Assembly (NCBI RefSeq): GCF_015160875.1
Contig: NZ_CP063374.1
Location: forward strand, 3,286,001 to 3,350,000
Origin: Streptomyces chromofuscus
GTDB lineage: Bacteria; Actinomycetota; Actinomycetes; Streptomycetales; Streptomycetaceae
DNA length: 64,000 bases
Direction: 5' to 3'
Positions within the stretch are counted from its first letter, which is position 1. Every line of letters starts with the position of its first letter. Both the position numbers and the translations under genes were made by a program. The notes beneath the pieces are model-generated. The model was not told the DNA's origin. It did not search any database and saw nothing but the letters and a program-made list of their open reading frames with translations. Below are positions 25,850 to 34,589 of the stretch, one piece after another.

Positions 25850-27121
25850 CTACCGGACCGTCCGCTCCTCCTCCTCCGACGACTTCTTCACCGGCGTCCG
25901 TGACAGGAACAGCCCGAAGATGGGCGGCTTGGCCTGGAGCATCTCCAGGCGGCCCCCGTCGGCCTCCGCCAGGTCGCGGGCGACGGCGAGGCCGATGCCG
26001 GTGGAGTTGCGGCCGCTGATCGCGCGCTCGAAGATCCGGGCGCCGAGGTCCGCCGGGACGCCGGGGCCCTCGTCGGTGACCTCGATCACCGCCTGGTTGC
26101 CGGTGACGCGGGTGCGCAGGGCGACCGTGCCGCCGCCGTGCATCAGGGAGTTCTCGATCAGCGCCGCCAGCACCTGTGCGACCGCCCCGGGCGTGCCCAC
26201 CGCCTTCAGATGCCGCTTGCCGGAGCTGACGATCGCGCGGCCGACGCTGCGGTAGGCCGGGCGCCATTCGGCGAGCTGCTGCTGGATCACCTCGTCGAGG
26301 TCGAAGGTGACCGCGGAGCCGGTGCGAGGGTCGCGGCTGTTGGTCAGCAGCCGTTCGACGACATCCGTGAGGCGTTCGACCTGCGTGAGCGCGATGGTCG
26401 CCTCGTCCTTCACGGTGGTCGGGTCGTCGGTGACGGTGATCTCCTCCAGACGCATCGACAGCGCGGTGAGCGGGGTGCGCAGCTGGTGCGAGGCGTCGGC
26501 GGCGAGCCGGCGCTCGGCGGTGAGCATCCGGGCGATGCGTTCGGCGGAGGCGTCCAGGACGTCGGCGACGCGGTCCAGCTCGGGGACCCCGTACCGCTTG
26601 CGGCGGGGGCGCGGGTCGCCGGAGCCGAGGCGTTCGGCGGTCTCCGCGAGGTCGGTGAGGGGCGAGGCGAGGCGGTCGGCCTGCCGCAGGGCGAGCAGCA
26701 CGGCGGCGATGACGGCCAGCAGCGCCACCGCGCCGATGATCATCAGGGTCCGCCCGACCTCCCGGGTCACCGCGGAGCGCGGTTCCTGCACGGTGACCGT
26801 CTCGCCCTCCTCGCCCCGCCGGGTCGACTCGATGACGTCGCCCGACGGCTTCTGGCCGATCTCGACGGGCGGCTGGCCGGGGATGCGCACGACGGCATAC
26901 CGGTCGTCGCCGACCTGGTCGACCAGTATCTCGGAGGTGATCTGCTCGCGGCCGAGGATGCGGCTGTCGACGATGCCGGCCAGCCGCACCGCCTCGGACT
27001 CCACGCGTTCCTGGGCGCTGGCGCTGATCGTCCGGGTCTCCACCACGACGAGGGAGACGCCGAAGACGGCGATCACGACGAGCACCACGGCGAGCGTGGA
27101 CTGGATCAGTCGGCGGCGCAT
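25850..27121 (-). CDS. Two-component sensor histidine kinase
   Basis: A 423-residue membrane kinase. TM1 spans about residues 8-30, a roughly 90-residue extracytoplasmic sensor domain follows, TM2 is at about 125-145 (LMIIGAVALLAVIAAVLLAL), then HAMP (ASPLTDLAETAERLGSGD). The phosphoacceptor His lies in ADASHQLRTPL; the ATP-binding region has ALIENSLMHGG (N box), DEGPGVP (G1) and STGIGLAVARDLAE (G2). It lies 51 bp downstream of its response-regulator gene. The gap 5' of the convergent gtrA gene holds four tandem CCCCTG-like hexamers (25822-25848). The signal sensed is unknown. Confidence 0.93.
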   Translation of the reverse strand: MRRRLIQSTLAVVLVVIAVFGVSLVVVETRTISASAQERVESEAVRLAGIVDSRILGREQITSEILVDQVGDDRYAVVRIPGQPPVEIGQKPSGDVIESTRRGEEGETVTVQEPRSAVTREVGRTLMIIGAVALLAVIAAVLLALRQADRLASPLTDLAETAERLGSGDPRPRRKRYGVPELDRVADVLDASAERIARMLTAERRLAADASHQLRTPLTALSMRLEEITVTDDPTTVKDEATIALTQVERLTDVVERLLTNSRDPRTGSAVTFDLDEVIQQQLAEWRPAYRSVGRAIVSSGKRHLKAVGTPGAVAQVLAALIENSLMHGGGTVALRTRVTGNQAVIEVTDEGPGVPADLGARIFERAISGRNSTGIGLAVARDLAEADGGRLEMLQAKPPIFGLFLSRTPVKKSSEEEERTVR

Positions 27122-27172
27122 GTCCTCTTACCCGTGTATTACCCGCGGCTCACCCGGGGGCCCGGCGCGGGG

Positions 27173-27850
27173 CTAGTTCTTCTCGAAGCGGAAGCCCACG
27201 CCGCGCACCGTCGCGATGTACCGGGGGTTCGCGGCGTCGTCACCCAGCTTCTTGCGCAGCCAGGAGATGTGCATGTCGAGGGTCTTGGTGGACGACCACC
27301 AGGTGGTGTCCCAGACCTCGCGCATCAGCTGGTCGCGGGTGACGACCCGCCCGGCGTCCCGGACCAGGACCCGCAGCAGGTCGAACTCCTTGGCGGTGAG
27401 CTGGAGCTCCTCGTCGCCCATCCAGGCGCGGTGCGACTCGACGTCGATCCGCACCCCGTGCGTGGCGGGCGGCTGCTGGGGCTCGGCGGCGCCGCGCCGC
27501 AGCAGGGCCCGTACCCGGGCCAGCAGCTCGGCGAGGCGGAACGGCTTGGTGACGTAGTCGTCGGCGCCGGCGTCCAGACCGACGACGGTGTCGACCTCGT
27601 CGGCCCGCGCCGTGAGGATCAGGATGGGCACGGTGTGGCCTTCGGCACGTAGTCGGCGGGCCACCTCCAGACCGTCCATGCCGGGCAGCCCGAGGTCCAG
27701 CACGACCAGGTCGACGCCGCCCTGGATGCCCGCGTCGAGCGCGGTCGGTCCGTCCTCGCGCACCTCGACCTCGTAACCCTCGCGGCGCAGTGCGCGCGCC
27801 AGCGGCTCCGAGATGGAGGCGTCGTCCTCGGCGAGCAGTACACGGGTCAT
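27173..27850 (-). CDS. OmpR/PhoB-type response regulator
   Basis: A 225-residue regulator. The receiver domain has the acidic pair Asp9-Asp10, phosphoacceptor Asp52 in LVVLDLGLPGMDG, the Thr in LILTARA and the Lys in VTKPFRL. The winged-helix DNA-binding domain is at about 130-225 (ELQLTAKEFDLLRVLV, WDTTWWSSTKTLDMHISWLRKKLG, VRGVGFRFEKN). ATG 27850; no good Shine-Dalgarno is visible, so the transcript may have a very short leader. It is followed by the cognate kinase gene in the same operon. A 16-bp palindrome 73 bp upstream may be its own operator. Confidence 0.93.
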   Translation of the reverse strand: MTRVLLAEDDASISEPLARALRREGYEVEVREDGPTALDAGIQGGVDLVVLDLGLPGMDGLEVARRLRAEGHTVPILILTARADEVDTVVGLDAGADDYVTKPFRLAELLARVRALLRRGAAEPQQPPATHGVRIDVESHRAWMGDEELQLTAKEFDLLRVLVRDAGRVVTRDQLMREVWDTTWWSSTKTLDMHISWLRKKLGDDAANPRYIATVRGVGFRFEKN

Positions 27851-28339
27851 GAGGTGATGGTAGTCCGCCCGTGCCCGGAGCCGGGCGGCGATGGCCGGGC
27901 CCGGATTCTTACCCGCAGTTGCAATGGTATGAACCATTTGCCGTACCGTGTGATTACGACAATGACCTTCGAAAGGGCGGGTGCGGTTCCCGCGGCACCT
28001 GTGATCCGCGTCTCAAGTCCTTCCATTTCCGACACTGTTCTGACGTATGGTGATTGAACGCCTGTAGCACCACGGGGACCTTCGGCGACGCTTTCGCGCC
28101 GGAGGTCACTTTTGTGTGCGGGCCGGCTCCGGTCGGCCTTGAGAGGAATGACCTGTGGCCGGGCCGCGCGCGCAGTGAGGCGCGCGAGGCGTGGATCCCG
28201 GTGGGCGCCGTCCACCGCTCCGTGATGCGGAGCGGACTCCCCGTGGGCGTGGGGTGGACGACCGATCCGCCGGTGCCGGCCGTCCCCCACCGGGCGCGCA
28301 TCGCTTCTGTGAGCGCGTCCCGACCAGCAAGGATCGACC
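27851..28339. other. Divergent promoter region, 489 bp, no gene
   Basis: This lies between the response-regulator gene (minus) and the peptide transporter gene (plus). The left half is relatively A+T-rich for this genome (around 27905-28060) and should hold promoters. Open frames on both strands lack initiation signals and motifs. The 280 bp before the transporter could be a long untranslated leader. Confidence 0.5.
27923..27938. promoter_or_regulatory. 16-bp palindrome, operator candidate
   Basis: AATGGT-ATGA-ACCATT is a perfect 6-bp inverted repeat around 4 nt, in the divergent promoter region 73 bp upstream of the response-regulator start. OmpR-type regulators more often use direct repeats, so another repressor is equally possible. 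Confidence 0.4.
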
Positions 28340-29833
28340 ATGGCGTCCAGCCTGACGAAGGACTCGGTCTCACCGGGCACCCCCGGTTCCGAGAAGACCT
28401 TCTTCGGCCACCCCCGCGGACTGGCCACTCTCTTCATGACCGAGATGTGGGAGCGGTTCTCCTACTACGGCATGAGGGCACTGCTTCCCCTCTACCTGGT
28501 CGCCCCCGCCGGGCTCGGCCTGGACGCCGGTACGGCGATCGCCATCTACTCCGTCTACGTCTCGACGGTGTACCTGCTGGCGCTGCCGGGCGGCTGGTTC
28601 GGCGACCGCATCTGGGGTCCGCGCAAGACGGTCGCGATCGCGGGCTCGGTCATCATGGCTGGTCACCTGGTCCTGGCCCTGCCCACCTCGGGCACCTTCT
28701 ACTTCGGCCTGCTGCTGGTCGCCATCGGCTCCGGCCTGCTGAAGTCGAACATCTCCACCATGGTGGGCCATCTCTACGACAGCCCGAACGACCCGCGCCG
28801 CGACGGCGGCTTCACGGTCTTCTACATGGGCATCAACCTCGGTGCCTTCGCCGCGCCGCTGATCATCGGCACCGTCGGCCAGAAGGTCGACTGGCACCTC
28901 GGCTTCGCGCTCGCCGCGCTCGGCATGGCGCTGGGTCTGGCCCAGTTCCTGCTCGGCAGCCGCCACCTGTCGGACCGCTCCAGCGTGGTCCCGAAGCCGC
29001 TGAGCAGGGACGAGCGCAACAGCACGCTGCGCAAGTCCATGATCTGGCTGCTGATCGCGGTGGTCTTCTACGCCGTCGTGGTGGCCACCGGCAACTACAC
29101 CCTGAACTGGGTGACGGTCCCGCTGCTCATCATCGGCCTCATCGTCCCGATCACCGTCCTGGCGCGCATCAAGCGCGACAAGGAGCTGACCGGCGCGGAG
29201 CAGTCCCGTGTCTCCGGATACATCTGGTTCTTCGTGGCCGCGGCCGTGTTCTGGATGATCTACGACCAGGGCGGCTCGACCCTGTCGCTCTTCGCGGACG
29301 AGCACGTCGACAACCACGTCTTCGGCTGGGAGTTCCCGGTCTCCTGGTTCCAGTCGGTCAACCCCGTCCTGGTGATGGCGCTGGCCCCGGTCTTCGCCAC
29401 GGTGTGGCTGTCGCTCGCCCGCGGCAGCAAGGAACCGAGCACGATCACCAAGTTCGCGGGCGGTCTGGTGCTCGTCGGCATCTCGTTCTTCGTGTTCCTG
29501 CTGCCCCTGGTGGCGTCCGACGGCGGCAAGGTCTCGCCGTGGTGGATCGTCCTGATCTACTTCTGCCAGACGGCCGGTGAGCTGATGCTCTCCCCGGTGG
29601 GTCTGTCGGTGACCACGAAGATGGCCCCCGCGAAGTACGCCTCCCAGATGATGGGTGTCTGGTTCCTCGCGGTCACCGCGGGCGACGCGGTCACCGGTCT
29701 GCTCTCCACCTACGGCGTCGACCTGAACAAGACCGGCGTCGTGGCCGCGGAGGCCGCCCTCGCGGTCCTCGCCGGCGTGGCGGTCTTCATGTACCGCAAG
29801 CGCGTCAAGGAACTCATGGGCGACGTGCGCTGA
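28340..29833 (+). CDS. POT/PTR2 family proton-dependent peptide transporter
   Basis: A 497-residue polytopic membrane protein that imports di- and tripeptides with protons. Near the N-terminus it carries TEMWERFSYYGMRALLPLYL, containing the ExxERFxYY proton-coupling motif. The second family signature is FTVFYMGINLGAF. About 12-14 hydrophobic segments are present through to AALAVLAGVAVFMY. ATG 28340 behind AAGGATCGACC. It is a single gene with a hairpin terminator 22 bp after the stop. Dipeptidase genes 5 kb away could process imported peptides, though they are not in one operon. Confidence 0.93.
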   Translation: MASSLTKDSVSPGTPGSEKTFFGHPRGLATLFMTEMWERFSYYGMRALLPLYLVAPAGLGLDAGTAIAIYSVYVSTVYLLALPGGWFGDRIWGPRKTVAIAGSVIMAGHLVLALPTSGTFYFGLLLVAIGSGLLKSNISTMVGHLYDSPNDPRRDGGFTVFYMGINLGAFAAPLIIGTVGQKVDWHLGFALAALGMALGLAQFLLGSRHLSDRSSVVPKPLSRDERNSTLRKSMIWLLIAVVFYAVVVATGNYTLNWVTVPLLIIGLIVPITVLARIKRDKELTGAEQSRVSGYIWFFVAAAVFWMIYDQGGSTLSLFADEHVDNHVFGWEFPVSWFQSVNPVLVMALAPVFATVWLSLARGSKEPSTITKFAGGLVLVGISFFVFLLPLVASDGGKVSPWWIVLIYFCQTAGELMLSPVGLSVTTKMAPAKYASQMMGVWFLAVTAGDAVTGLLSTYGVDLNKTGVVAAEAALAVLAGVAVFMYRKRVKELMGDVR

Positions 29834-29854
29834 GGCACGCCCCGACAGCACGCA

Positions 29855-29887
29855 GGGCCACCGCATCCTCGCCGGATGCGGTGGCCC
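29855..29887 (+). terminator. Hairpin terminator of peptide transporter gene
   Basis: GGGCCACCGCATCC / GGATGCGGTGGCCC, a perfect 14-bp stem with loop TCGCC, starts 22 bp after the transporter stop codon. Confidence 0.85.
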
Positions 29888-30249
29888 GCGTCGTTCCCGG
29901 GAACCGGATGCAGCATCACCCCCCGTCAGAGGTCGTGCTCCGACGGCCGGCGGCATCCCGCCTGCTGACGATGGCTCAGCGGCACGTTCCCACCGCCCGG
30001 TTCCGACGCGTCAGTGACAGCGCGCCCGCCGACAGGACCCTCGCCCACTCGACCGGGCCGCGGACGCGAGCGCTGCGGTGCGTTCGCCAGGACGCGGTGG
30101 GGGGGAAGACGCGATGCGTGGTGGAACGTGTGGGAATGGAAGACGCCCCTCAGGAGGGTGCGGGGAACCGTGCGGATGAGCACAGAACACAACAGCCGCA
30201 GAACCGAACGGCCGCAGAGCGGACGGCCACACGACAAGCGACGCACGAA
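29888..30249. other. Gene-less stretch between terminators
   Basis: This is the 362 bp between the transporter terminator and the hairpin following the anti-sigma gene. Open frames exist on both strands but are arginine-rich shadows without initiation signals. No repeats or RNA structure were recognised. Confidence 0.45.
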
Positions 30250-30269
30250 GCCCGCGGCTCACCGCGGGC
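30250..30269 (-). terminator. Hairpin after anti-sigma factor gene
   Basis: GCCCGCGG / CCGCGGGC, an 8-bp stem with a 4-nt loop, lies 3 bp beyond the stop of the minus-strand gene. Confidence 0.6.
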
Positions 30270-30272
30270 GAT

Positions 30273-30809
30273 TCAGGCGGGAGCCCCCAGCTCGGCCCAC
30301 ACCTTCTTGCCGGCGACACCGGGAGTCCGCACGACCCCCCAGTCCAGGCAGAGGCGCTGCACGATGAACATGCCGTGGCCGCCGGGCCGTCCGGCCCGGT
30401 GCGGCGTCCGTGGCGCCGGCTGTCCCGTGCCCCGGTCGGAGACCTCGATCCGGATCACCTTGTTGTCACAGGCGATCCACAGCTCGTCCGGCCCCTCGGC
30501 ATGGAGGCACGCGTTGGTGACCAGCTCGGACACGACGAGCAGCACATCCTCGGCGGCCGCCCGCTGATCCGCGGTCGCGGCCGGCAGCCAGCCCCACGCG
30601 TACAGGGCCTGGCGCGCGAAGTCGCGGGCCAGCGGCACGACGCCGCTCTCCCCCTCGAAGGTCAGCCTGCGGACCTGACGCGCCCCCGACGACACGGCCG
30701 CGCCCCCCGCGGACGCCCCGGTCCCCGGCACGCCCCCCTCGGACGCCCCCGAAGCGCCGCTGGGCTCCGGGCCGCGGTCGCCCGGCGAGTAGGGCCGGGT
30801 GGTGCTCAT
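30273..30809 (-). CDS. Anti-sigma factor / serine kinase (RsbW-like ATP-binding protein)
   Basis: A 178-residue protein with a low-complexity Gly/Ala/Ser N-terminus of about 50 residues and a GHKL ATPase domain. The N box is VSELVTNACLHAEG, the G1 box EVSDRGTGQPAP and the G2-like segment GGHGMFIVQRL. Such proteins bind and hold SigB/SigF-type sigma factors and phosphorylate their STAS antagonists. ATG 30809 behind GAGGTG. It lies 175 bp downstream of the STAS gene and close to a divergent sigma gene, a classic partner-switch module. In S. coelicolor the matching genes are known, from memory, as the SigI regulators PrsI/ArsI. Confidence 0.87.
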   Translation of the reverse strand: MSTTRPYSPGDRGPEPSGASGASEGGVPGTGASAGGAAVSSGARQVRRLTFEGESGVVPLARDFARQALYAWGWLPAATADQRAAAEDVLLVVSELVTNACLHAEGPDELWIACDNKVIRIEVSDRGTGQPAPRTPHRAGRPGGHGMFIVQRLCLDWGVVRTPGVAGKKVWAELGAPA

Positions 30810-30984
30810 CAGCGCTTCACCTCACCGATTCACCAGTTCACAATTCAAGAGTTCAGTTACGAATAAGTCGGTGCTCAGTACCAGTGTCCGCGCGCTCGGT
30901 CGTGATCGCCGCCGACATGTTCAGGTTGTCTCCTGCCCGACCGTTCCGGGGGAACACCCCTCACTTCGGCACGACCCGGCACAC

Positions 30985-31368
30985 TCAGTCGGCCTCGCCT
31001 TCGTCGGCCAGGGCCTCCTCGACCGTGTCGTGCACGGTGAAGACCGCGTCCGCCCCCGTGATCTCGAACACACGAGCCACCACGGGCTGCATGCCCGCGA
31101 GGTGCACTCCGCCCCCTGCGTCCTCCGCCTTCAGGCGGGCGCCGAGCAGCACGTTGAGCCCGGTGGAGTCGCAGAACTCCAGCCGCGAGCAGTCGACGAC
31201 CAGGCGGCTGAATCCCTTGGCAAGGCACTCGTCGAGTGGCTCGCGCAACAGGTCTGCGGTGTGGTGGTCCAGCTCACCCGCCGGAGTCACGACGGCACTA
31301 CGGCCTTCTTCCCGCACCTCCACCAGAAGCCGGCCCGACTGTGCGCTGCCGACCGTCCCGTGGTCCAT
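30985..31368 (-). CDS. Anti-anti-sigma factor (STAS domain)
   Basis: A 127-residue STAS protein of the SpoIIAA/RsbV type. The conserved phosphorylation site is Ser68 in FCDSTGLNVLL, following LVVDCSRLE. Unphosphorylated, it should bind the RsbW-like kinase and free the sigma factor. ATG 31368. It is divergent from the sigma gene across 251 bp that should contain both promoters, and upstream of its likely kinase partner on the same strand. The moderate gap to that gene (175 bp, with repeated TGAA phrases around 30830-30860) suggests that a separate promoter is possible. Confidence 0.9.
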   Translation of the reverse strand: MDHGTVGSAQSGRLLVEVREEGRSAVVTPAGELDHHTADLLREPLDECLAKGFSRLVVDCSRLEFCDSTGLNVLLGARLKAEDAGGGVHLAGMQPVVARVFEITGADAVFTVHDTVEEALADEGEAD

Positions 31369-31619
31369 GCCGTCTCTCTCTCCCGAGGTCGTGGCTGCTG
31401 ACTGTCGCCATCGAACACTACGCCTTCCCCACGCCCTTCAACACCCGAACATCCGCCCAGAAACGGACATATATCCACAGAACGCACTTGCGAAGGCTTC
31501 AGGAAAGCGGGTAGGGCTAGTAGAGACACGTAACCGACACGGCCGGCTTCGGAGGCGCCGCACACCGCAGTGCACGTACTGGCTTCGGCAGCCTTATGCC
31601 GAGAACGATGGAGGACATC

Positions 31620-32558
31620 ATGTCACCCCGGCTCGACGCATCGCATACCCGGACGGCGACGTCGACACCCTCTTCGGAACATCTGGATCCCATCGCGCAG
31701 GACAGCGAGACGTACGCGGTCCACGAGGACGCCCCCGGCGTCCAGGACGACGTACTGGCCGGACTTCCGGAGATCCCCCCGTACGACGAGGTCGGTCCCG
31801 TCGATGCGCGGGCCCTGTCCAAGACCCTCTTCGAGCGGCTGGAAACGCTCGAGGAAGGCACGCTCGAGTACTCCTACGTGCGCAACACGCTCGTCGAACT
31901 CAATCTGGCCCTGGTCAAGTTCGCCGCCTCCCGCTTCCGCTCCCGCAGTGAGCCGATGGAGGACATCATCCAGGTCGGCACCATCGGCCTCATCAAGGCG
32001 ATCGACCGCTTCGAACTCAGCCGTGGCGTCGAGTTCCCCACCTTCGCCATGCCAACCATCATCGGCGAGATCAAGCGCTTCTTCCGTGACACCTCCTGGT
32101 CCGTGCGCGTCCCGCGCCGCCTGCAGGAGCTCCGGCTCGACCTGGCCAAGGCCGGCGACGAGCTGGCCCAGCAGCTCGACCGCGCGCCCACGGTGGCGGA
32201 GCTCGCGGAGCGGCTGGGGCTGTCCCACGACGAGGTCGTCGAGGGCATGGCCGCCTCCAACGCCTACACCGCCTCCTCGCTGGACGCGCAGCCCGAGGAG
32301 GACGACAGCGAGGGCGCGCTCGCGGACCGGATCGGCTACGAGGACCACGGGATCGAGGGCATCGAGTACGTGGAGTCGCTCAAGCCCCTGATCGCCGAAC
32401 TCCCGCACCGGGACCGGAAGATCCTCTCCCTGCGTTTCGTCGCCAACATGACCCAGTCGGAGATCGGCGAGGAGTTGGGCATCTCGCAGATGCACGTGTC
32501 GCGGCTGCTGTCGCGGACCCTGGGGCGGCTGCGCAAGGGACTGACGGCCGAGGACTGA
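31620..32558 (+). CDS. sigI: SigB/SigF/SigG-family RNA polymerase sigma factor
   Basis: A 312-residue alternative sigma factor. Region 2 shows ALVKFAASRFRSRSEPMEDIIQ and VGTIGLIKAIDRFELSRG; region 3 FRDTSWSVRVPRRLQEL; region 4 ELPHRDRKILSLRFVANMTQ and IGEELGISQMHVSRLLSRTL. This is the group 3 stress/sporulation type controlled by partner switching. ATG 31620 has GGAGG five nt upstream; an earlier ATG at 31596 in the same frame has none. The symbol is given because the context (STAS and RsbW-like genes, next to hut and POT genes) matches S. coelicolor sigI as I remember it. Confidence 0.88.
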   Translation: MSPRLDASHTRTATSTPSSEHLDPIAQDSETYAVHEDAPGVQDDVLAGLPEIPPYDEVGPVDARALSKTLFERLETLEEGTLEYSYVRNTLVELNLALVKFAASRFRSRSEPMEDIIQVGTIGLIKAIDRFELSRGVEFPTFAMPTIIGEIKRFFRDTSWSVRVPRRLQELRLDLAKAGDELAQQLDRAPTVAELAERLGLSHDEVVEGMAASNAYTASSLDAQPEEDDSEGALADRIGYEDHGIEGIEYVESLKPLIAELPHRDRKILSLRFVANMTQSEIGEELGISQMHVSRLLSRTLGRLRKGLTAED

Positions 32559-32770
32559 CACCGGCCCCGCGAAAGGCTTGCCGTCCGGCGCCCCCCGGGC
32601 GCCGGACGAGCCGTTTCCAGGCCGCCCCGAACTCACCTCTCCCGTCCGATCATTACCCTCGGTAACGCCTTTCCCCACGAGCTCCTCTCCACCACTATGG
32701 TCACCCGCCAAACCGGCCGGTACGTCAGGTGCCCGGCCCGGCACCGGTGGGGACGCGAGGAGGCGGGTGC

Positions 32771-34582
32771 ATGGCTCGGCCCGAGGGAACCGACGGCGAC
32801 GCGACGCACGGCGGGCACTCCGGCACGTCCGACGCGCGGCTGACCGAACTGCTGCGCGCCGACACCGCCGTCGCCTACCCCGCGCTGCAGGAACTTCGCG
32901 CCCGCCATCGCGCGTCGGTCCTCGCCTATGCCCGGCTGTGCACGACCGGCGACGCGGCGGCCCGCCAGTTGGCGGCCCAGGCATTCACGCTGGCGGCCCG
33001 TCAGACGGCGCGCGGCACCGATCCGGCCGTCCCGTGGCGGCACCAACTCCTGCTGCTGACCGGCGGCGTGGCCGCGACGTGGGCCGAGGGCGACCGCTCG
33101 GCGGCCCTCGACGCGGGCCTGCTGCTGGTCCTCAACACCTCCGGCCCCGGCGGGCCCGTACCGCCCATGCTCGCCGCGTACCGGACGCTGCCGGCCCGCA
33201 CCTGCGGACTGATCTGGTACGGCGTCGTGGAGCAGGAGAGCGCCGAGCGGACCGCCGTACTGCTGGGCGTCACCCCGGAGGACGTGACCTACGGGATCGA
33301 ACCGGCGCTGGGCGCGCTCGGCCGGTCGCTGCTGCGGGCCCGGCTGGCCGCCTCCGACGACCCGGACTGCCAGGACTTCCAGCGGCTGATCGAGGAGTCG
33401 GTACGGCCGGACTCGCCCCGGCACAGCCCCGATCTGGCCGCGCACCGGGCGCGCTGCCCGCACTGCACGACCGCATACGAGGAACTGACCGCCCTGCGCG
33501 ACGCCCCGCGCACCGCGCTGGCCGAGGGACTGATGCCGTGGGCCGGTGCGGCGTACGCGGCGCGGATCACCGGCGGGGCGACGGCGGAAGGCCGTACGGA
33601 GGGGGAGCCGTCCGGCGCGACGGGTGCGGGGGGCCGTACTGCGTGGGAGCGGTCCGGCCGAACGGGGTCGGAGGGCCGCGGCGGGCGGGGGTGGTCCGGC
33701 GCGACGGGCGCGGGCGGCCCTGGCGCGCGGTCGCGGTCCGGCGAACAGGGAGCAGGAGGCCTTGGTGGGCGGGGGTGGTCCGTGGGAACGGGCACGGGAG
33801 GCCCCGGTGGGCGAGGGTGGTCCGGTGCGACGGCCGCGGGGGGCCGTGACGGGCGGGAGCGGGCCTGGTCACCGTCGCGGCGGGGCGCGCTGGCCTCGGC
33901 GGGACTGGGTGTGGCGCTCACCCCGCTGCTGTTCTTCCTGCTGTCCCCGGACGACTCCCCCGCAGGCAACGCCTCGGACCTGATCACCGCCGTGCCGCCG
34001 CCCGCGGTGACGGTGACCGCGACGGTGCCGGTGCCCTCGGCCACCCCGTCGCCGACGCCCTCCAGGAACTCCAAGTCACCCTCCCCGACGGGGAGTCCGA
34101 CCCCGTCGCGCACGACCCGCCCGCCGACGCCGTCCCCGACCCCGCCGCCGCCTCCGGCCACGCACCCGCCGGGCAGCGCCTACGCCCAGGTCGTGAACGT
34201 CGCCTCGGGGCTGTGCCTGGACATCCGGGACGGCGTCCTGGACAAGGGCGTGGACGTCGTCACGGCGCCCTGTTCGTCGGCCGCGACGCAGCGCTGGCGG
34301 GTCGACGCCGGGCGGGGCGTGCTCCAGTCGGCCGCCGACCCGGACTACTGCCTGGACAGCCGCGGCTCGACCGACCGGGGTGTGGGCATCTGGACCTGCT
34401 CCTCGGTGGAGGGCAGGAACGCGCAGAACCTGAAGTTCGTCGTCGACGACAGCGGACTGATCCGGCCCGCCATCGCCGTGGAGACGGCGGTGACGCCGGA
34501 CGGCGGGGACGGGCTGGTGTTCCGTTCGCTCGACGACTCGGACGGGGACCCGGACCAGCGGTGGCGGGCGGGAGCGGCGTGA
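32771..34582 (+). CDS. Membrane protein with sigma-like N-terminus, zinc-finger motif and ricin domain
   Basis: A 603-residue multidomain protein. Residues about 20-195 resemble an ECF sigma factor: a region-2-like helix (LRARHRASVLAYARLC) and a region-4-like segment (LPARTCGLIWYGVVEQ, then ERTAVLLGVTPEDV). Then comes an anti-sigma zinc-finger-like HRARCPHC near residue 220. A Gly/Arg/Ser-rich repetitive linker (about 265-370) leads to one membrane segment (LASAGLGVALTPLLFFLL, about 376-393), a Pro/Ser/Thr-rich extracellular stalk and a C-terminal ricin-type beta-trefoil (VNVASGLCLDIRDG, SAATQRWRVDA, DYCLDSRGS). It may link carbohydrate binding outside to a transcription-like domain inside. 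ATG 32771 has GGAGG at 7 nt. Confidence 0.8.
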   Translation: MARPEGTDGDATHGGHSGTSDARLTELLRADTAVAYPALQELRARHRASVLAYARLCTTGDAAARQLAAQAFTLAARQTARGTDPAVPWRHQLLLLTGGVAATWAEGDRSAALDAGLLLVLNTSGPGGPVPPMLAAYRTLPARTCGLIWYGVVEQESAERTAVLLGVTPEDVTYGIEPALGALGRSLLRARLAASDDPDCQDFQRLIEESVRPDSPRHSPDLAAHRARCPHCTTAYEELTALRDAPRTALAEGLMPWAGAAYAARITGGATAEGRTEGEPSGATGAGGRTAWERSGRTGSEGRGGRGWSGATGAGGPGARSRSGEQGAGGLGGRGWSVGTGTGGPGGRGWSGATAAGGRDGRERAWSPSRRGALASAGLGVALTPLLFFLLSPDDSPAGNASDLITAVPPPAVTVTATVPVPSATPSPTPSRNSKSPSPTGSPTPSRTTRPPTPSPTPPPPPATHPPGSAYAQVVNVASGLCLDIRDGVLDKGVDVVTAPCSSAATQRWRVDAGRGVLQSAADPDYCLDSRGSTDRGVGIWTCSSVEGRNAQNLKFVVDDSGLIRPAIAVETAVTPDGGDGLVFRSLDDSDGDPDQRWRAGAA

Positions 34583-34589
34583 CCGCAGG

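Noticed and set aside
29926..30246. 106-residue minus-strand frame beyond the anti-sigma gene
   Set aside because: Arg/Cys/His-rich shadow-like product, no initiation signal, and it lies past a hairpin terminator.
31490..31515. GGGTAG as part of a SigB/SigF-type promoter before sigI
   Set aside because: The expected GNNT box 14-16 bp upstream is not present, so self-regulation by this sigma class cannot be supported from the sequence.
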